This document shows positions 5,901-6,657 of a DNA stretch of 6,657 nt, piece after piece. The notes under the pieces are model-generated. The model was not told where the DNA came from. It worked only from the letters and a program-made list of their open reading frames with translations, and made no database searches. Position 1 is the first letter of the stretch, and each line of letters opens with the position of its first letter. The stretch is from Chryseobacterium gleum. Its GTDB lineage: Bacteria > Bacteroidota > Bacteroidia > Flavobacteriales_D > Sanyastnellaceae. The stretch covers positions 1 through 6,657 of the forward strand of contig CAMDFE010000086.1 in NCBI GenBank assembly GCA_945897395.1, given 5' to 3'. The translations under genes and the position numbers were made by a program.

Positions 5901-6657
5901 CTGCTTCATATTCAATTTGTATAAAACCACCAGAGGGCAAGCGAATTGCGCTCAGCGCCCAAACTGCAGCATATTTATCAGCTAAATTTTTATCTTGGGG
6001 TGTATATGGGTTTTCACTGTTTGATAAACCTGTAGAGTTATGGCTCCAAGTGCTTGCTCCGTTATTTGGTTTGTAAGTACCCCATCTGTCGTATGCCATT
6101 GCATTGTAATCTGGATTTAATTCAGAATTCATTGCACCACCCGAAGTGGTTTCTCCAGCATAGTAAAAATTGTAGCTACTGAATTTTGCTTTATTCGAAT
6201 TGCTGTAAGTGAAATATATCTTCCTTAATGTTAGCTTTCCATGTGTGCTTGCATCTGAATTCGGTGAATTCTGACATAGCGAATAGTCATACTCGAAATG
6301 AACTGTTTTAATAGGTGATTCACCTGACAACAAATTACCCGAACCGTCGAATTGTGACTTGGCGTAAAGTCTAATTTCCTTTAAGCATTTCTGCTTTATG
6401 CCGGTATTCTTTGCACCATCTTTGTTCACGACCCCCAGCCCATCGAGCCTATCCTCTAAAACGAATAAGGCCACGTAGTTCTTTGTCTCAATTTTATTGA
6501 GAAAATAAAGATCCTTCTCTCCGTATTGGTAGGAAGCTTTATCGTCATATGAAATTGACTTTAATCCTGAATTATGGTTGGCCGTTTTTTCTCCATACGG
6601 ATGACGAAACTTAAAATCTGCTACACGTGGGTAACCGAATGTGGTATAATCGCCCAA
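2965..6657 (-). CDS. Giant YD/RHS-like surface protein, 3' part (N-terminus outside window)
   Basis: The gene is open to the right edge, so its start is not in the window. The first codon seen is TTG (Leu), which is internal and not a start. It gives 1230 residues ending at TAA 2967-2965. Landmarks, counted from the edge: DRWGTYKP at 190-197; WALSAIRLPSGG and YEADDYAYVQD at 233-260; RSMTLTKVVQRFGLLERT at 776-793; LAYDAESGQP and the Ala-Tyr-Trp-Lys-Tyr-Asp stretch at 807-841; RGSWKPSKSYSYLTERTQ at 992-1009; LENKDALNRYSSA and AVAANTAYNEF at 1062-1095; a SprB-like segment at 1160-1227. I recall this order from very large secreted Bacteroidota proteins with YD/RHS character; no search was done. 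The role is probably cell-surface or extracellular and structural or adhesive; no enzyme motif is visible. It lacks the usual C-terminal tail, which sits on the next gene, and shows no type IX sorting domain. The coding call is certain; the family call is moderate. Confidence 0.8.
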   Translation of the reverse strand: MGDYTTFGYPRVADFKFRHPYGEKTANHNSGLKSISYDDKASYQYGEKDLYFLNKIETKNYVALFVLEDRLDGLGVVNKDGAKNTGIKQKCLKEIRLYAKSQFDGSGNLLSGESPIKTVHFEYDYSLCQNSPNSDASTHGKLTLRKIYFTYSNSNKAKFSSYNFYYAGETTSGGAMNSELNPDYNAMAYDRWGTYKPNNGASTWSHNSTGLSNSENPYTPQDKNLADKYAAVWALSAIRLPSGGFIQIEYEADDYAYVQDKDAMRMMEIVGTSSTIGSPNIDIDIQNSSPGAVIISDQSSADVEFQFNRYIIFNLQKKKINGQETSEYDEDIQHYFNDDKFVFIKALIQFRLKNTNEEFYEYVPGYYEIAEENGQRVIGVVEHNGVPYGYVRFQSVKLKDNGGDDKYSPITKAGLQFARMNLTKQVMQSTTEGGNASQILLAMKDAAGSLLEFFKNPNTHLYNDHQAQKLVTIRSQIRVREVNSCKLGGGHRVKRILINDNWEELSDISGSSMTYGQEYSYTTSENKTDNNRISSGVAIYEPQVGAEENPFHQPVFYDIKFKGVPDEQFFHDEPIGEMLYPMASVGYSEVRVNNLSRENVSHNATGFVVQKFFTAKDFPIIADRTLLDSYRDRTPNFSLQILSNFKSHKDYYTGSQGFYIEMNDMHGKPMSQEVYAEGATTPKSFVKYEYKLNELPSANNRSKLDNLVTVVSGNGSIQNNRELGVVFDAYGYESEQNSVSNVCSVSPNLDMITLPFGPFPIPSLWFSGSFEKKQFRSMTLTKVVQRFGLLERTIASDVGSYVETENLAYDAESGQPILTRVTTNFKDEVYNLTIPAYWKYDQMNSAAKNIGMQENLSFDGVGKAVTYSAKNYYTEGDELALTGGSLSNPVRVWIIQVADNFVQAVDKFGHAVLCQNVKAKVVRSGYRNMQGAAMQSITTRVNPINLLSSNLYSKVIQASAIEYSNDWQTQCNCFNDENGNLTTTNPFILGIRGSWKPSKSYSYLTERTQSDFNNSTDVREDGYFKSFTPFYKISSNGIWEIDTRNWTFSSAISRFGPQGQELENKDALNRYSSARFVNHQSLPSAVAANTAYNEFMYDNFEFNGANCDDKQYNSSGSGFSRSSEKSHTGKYALKVQSTTGMIMQGSYQTVCDVNECNLNVDFVMSSGGHDVVVTGGTPVYTYNIGSVNTTGNSPTYSNCGQLVIPSAVQSATITVTDATGCIVTATYVSN
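2977..3180 (-). other. SprB-like repeat domain (single copy, C-terminal)
   Basis: Residues 1160-1227 of the large protein carry VVVTGGTPVYTYNIG, then a Gly/Asn/Thr-rich loop, then ATITVTDATGCIVTATY. The Gly-Gly-Thr-Pro-x-Tyr-Thr-Tyr start and the Thr-Val-Thr-Asp-Ala-Thr-Gly-Cys end match the pattern of SprB repeats, an Ig-like beta-sandwich found in gliding adhesins and other secreted Bacteroidota proteins. Only one copy is present. The usual 'SxGxxTxxIxxLxxGxY' middle is replaced by GNSPTYSNCGQLVIPSAVQS, so the copy is divergent. The protein stops three residues after it. Confidence 0.6.
3346..3687 (-). other. Conserved 'ERTQ ... LENKDALNRYSSA ... AVAAN' block
   Basis: Residues 991-1104 of the large protein contain RGSWKPSKSYSYLTERTQ, then REDGYFKSFTPFY, then the pair of Trp strands ending WTFSSAI, then LENKDALNRYSSA, SLPSAVAANTAYNEF and YDNFEF. 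In family members I recall, this block is followed directly by a carbohydrate-binding-like module and a FDDIR/YVYDP/YEYDEEG tail. Here it is followed by a HTGKYALKV strand and then a SprB-like segment and a stop. This makes it the point where the present architecture departs from the expected one. Confidence 0.5.
5878..6090 (-). other. Conserved DRWG / LPSGG / YEADDYAYVQD block
   Basis: This is a domain landmark inside the large gene, residues 190-260 from the right edge. It holds DRWGTYKP, then WALSAIRLPSGGFIQIEYE, then ADDYAYVQD. The Leu-Pro-Ser-Gly-Gly followed by a beta strand and an acidic Tyr-rich strand resembles the start of a YD/RHS-type beta-sheet region. I recall this block as a signature of the large Bacteroidota family. 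It is useful as an anchor for aligning homologues. The function of the block itself is unknown. Confidence 0.5.

Noticed and set aside
6655..6657. TTG at the right edge as the start of the large gene
   Set aside because: It is just the first complete codon in the window. No signal peptide follows (GDYTTFGYPRVADF is mid-protein in character), so the gene continues beyond the edge.

Overview
The window is one dense stretch of leftward (minus-strand) coding DNA with essentially no intergenic space. Four signs point to Bacteroidota, probably Flavobacteriales or a relative (inference, no marker gene present). The DNA is AT-rich: a hand count gives about 34% GC in the small gene and roughly 40% in lines sampled from the large one. 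No Shine-Dalgarno-like sequence precedes the starts. The secreted proteins are large and rich in Asn, Ser and Tyr. A SprB-like 'GGTPVYTY ... VTVTDATGC' segment occurs, a type known from gliding and type IX secretion adhesins of this phylum.

Reading in the direction of transcription, from high to low coordinates: (1) 6657-2965 is the 3' part of a very large gene whose start lies beyond the window. Its product resembles the giant YD/RHS-like surface proteins of Bacteroidota and ends in a SprB-like segment. (2) 2955-1336 is a 539-residue secreted protein with two divergent, cysteine-containing repeats, followed by a tail (FDDIR, YVYDP, AELDE, YEYDEEG, RVKKETERG) that I recall as the usual C-terminal end of those same giant proteins. 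(3) 1334-618 is a 238-residue exported protein with a LolA-like look, function unknown. (4) 616-1 is the first 205 residues of another exported protein that runs off the left edge; it looks like the N-terminus of a second giant protein, with an FN3/Ig-like strand starting at the edge.

The spacers are 9, 1 and 1 nt, so the four genes very likely form one translationally coupled operon. No promoter, terminator, RNA gene, mobile element or CRISPR array is visible, and no gene-free stretch exceeds 10 nt. The main point of interest is that a protein normally expected in one chain appears split in two. The C-terminal module sits on a separate, independently exported protein in the same reading frame as the upstream gene, with one TAA between them. 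A LolA-like gene and the start of another large gene, of clearly different base composition, follow. No protein here ends in a recognisable type IX sorting domain, so the export route beyond the inner membrane is open.
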